6,873 bases of DNA, taken from Planctomycetota bacterium. Its GTDB lineage: Bacteria > Planctomycetota > Phycisphaerae > WQYP01. Every line of letters begins with the position of its first letter. Position 1 is the stretch's first letter. The notes under the pieces were generated by a model. The model was not told the DNA's origin, did no database searches, and saw only the letters and a program-made list of their open reading frames with translations. Of this stretch, positions 6,701 to 6,873 are shown in pieces. The stretch spans positions 1 through 6,873 of the forward strand of contig JAKAZF010000146.1 of assembly GCA_021826605.1 (NCBI GenBank), in the 5' to 3' direction. Position numbers and translations under genes: made by a program.

Positions 6701-6873
6701 GCCCATGCCGGATATCAAGCACTGCCCGTTGACACACTGGTTTGAACATCGCCGCAATCGTTACGGAAAACTGGAAGAATTTCAGCATGCGGATGCCGAA
6801 CACCGCATGCTGCACCATCGTGACGGCGGCAGTCCGGTGGAAGTTGCGGCCAGGGATATGGCGCATTGGACGC
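3753..6873 (+). CDS. Globin-coupled sensor GAF-GAF-GGDEF-EAL cyclic-di-GMP protein, C-terminus cut by the window edge
   Basis: This cytoplasmic signalling protein makes and/or degrades cyclic di-GMP; 1040 residues are visible. Residues 1-160 form a sensor globin with proximal heme histidine H99 in ELGQIHHRLG and a distal tyrosine Y44 in EHFYTWL, as in DosC-type oxygen sensors. GAF 1 (about 183-330) includes GRGPSGKALTTGQVVVTD; GAF 2 (about 355-505) leads into the linker. GGDEF (511-675) has HDPLTGLPNR, MDLDNFKETND and GGDEF at 595-599, plus the inhibitory RxxD site R586-D589. EAL (690-932) keeps E721, N779, E810, D840-D841, K861, E897 and Q917, but reads ELL for EAL and G863 for the usual aspartate. 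Residues 953-1040 resemble a CZB zinc-binding domain (C991, H1017, H1021). The start ATG follows AAAGGGGG (3735-3742); GTG at 3726 is an alternative. No membrane segment is seen. The gene is unlinked to other cyclic-di-GMP genes here. Confidence 0.93.
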   Translation, partial: MQDDLSDILQLSELLRLNDQEDAALRQYAPGLTRHIAGIVEHFYTWLGSIPATANFISPLPPEQLERLKRHLAEHFRVMLLEDLDSRRAEQLVELGQIHHRLGLSISWISASYALFAQDLNQAMLDVAPADREVLRNAIYKRLHLDEGWHLAGYRRAHLTGIQLRDGFYQAIRITNQVLSSYASVSALLHAVVRTLENHLKLPLVWVGTVDQYTKWVHIRAVAGAAKSYTRKLWIYSEPTCAQGRGPSGKALTTGQVVVTDWREANPSFAPWLDRARHFGITGSINAPFKTKDGQRGLLTIYCSETAPFPAGAEELLVRLAADIGVALDRIKNDRTLKRLQSYQHALEQINRMLLADPAPEEMYRMLSKTILECTDALLAYVSVIDAEHYCARIVRNDELHGIPMPETVSIDPTKPEGWGVTGQVYRLNAPVTILDARHDPKLAPWLENVRKYRHGGFAGFPIHSIDGHPRAVLVVVARQGSYFTRDINKLLTQLVSNTSVALESHRQRRRLEYMSIHDPLTGLPNRAYFEQTTIASLGRVDRTGHFLAIGIMDLDNFKETNDTLGHAAGDDLLKTVAGRLAGALRAGDAVARLGGDEFGILLNLSAPEDLTEAANRLLEAVRQPIQWGQEVITVGARMGFTVYPLDKADRTDLLRHADAALYNAKEGQHHIQIFESVVAQRIEKRFRIRQSFPAALAGGKIECFLQPQANMRTGKLEGVELLARWHEGENWISPGEFIPIIEGDPGLIRELDRFVISQAVILRNELLASGIHIPISVNIGAAHLLRPDFLGDLDTLIGTLPDHSFLRLEITEGSALKNLSLAQSRVAAIKARGLSTSLDDFGTGYASLLYAASLPVQELKLGQEFIRGLMDNPSHLAVAISTIQFALISELSLIAEGVETRQELDTWMRLGGQRIQGAFLATPMPLIEFLPWARNVKLTENIYPPVYLPEDYPLLAMQVARSRQLRLRQGRIPPADGDPKHWPMPDIKHCPLTHWFEHRRNRYGKLEEFQHADAEHRMLHHRDGGSPVEVAARDMAHWT

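Overview
The window looks like chromosomal DNA of a bacterium from the Planctomycetota/Verrucomicrobiota group, most likely a planctomycete. Two genes point there: a Minf_1886-type protein, from a small family restricted to that group, and a membrane protein with an H-X9-DG-like 'FADGHV' motif, typical of planctomycete pseudopilin-like proteins. This is read from motifs by eye, with no database search behind it. No rRNA, tRNA, CRISPR array, insertion sequence or phage gene is visible, and no gene-free stretch exceeds 300 bases.

Left part (1-2080, minus strand). Four genes are read right to left: the Minf_1886-family protein, a small predicted lipoprotein, MreD, and the N-terminal 120 residues of penicillin-binding protein 2 (the rest lies beyond the left edge). 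MreD and PBP2 belong to the lateral-wall (elongasome) machinery. The usual partner mreC is not next to mreD here.

Middle (2081-3752). A 284-base divergent region with several perfect palindromes and two TATAAT-like boxes separates the cell-wall cluster from a plus-strand gene for a three-helix membrane protein with an H-X8-DG motif. That gene converges, 14 bases away, on a minus-strand gene for a compact JAMM-motif metallopeptidase (M67 type). A 129-base divergent region with overlapping putative promoters follows.

Right part (3753-6873, plus strand). One open frame runs off the right edge. Its 1040 visible residues read as globin-coupled sensor, GAF, GAF, GGDEF, EAL and a C-terminal CZB-like zinc-binding region. 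This is a large cyclic-di-GMP protein with a likely heme gas-sensing front end and a possible metal-sensing tail. Its GGDEF half keeps all signature residues and the inhibitory RxxD site. Its EAL half has substitutions, including loss of the conserved KxD aspartate, that may weaken hydrolysis. It is the most interesting item in the window.
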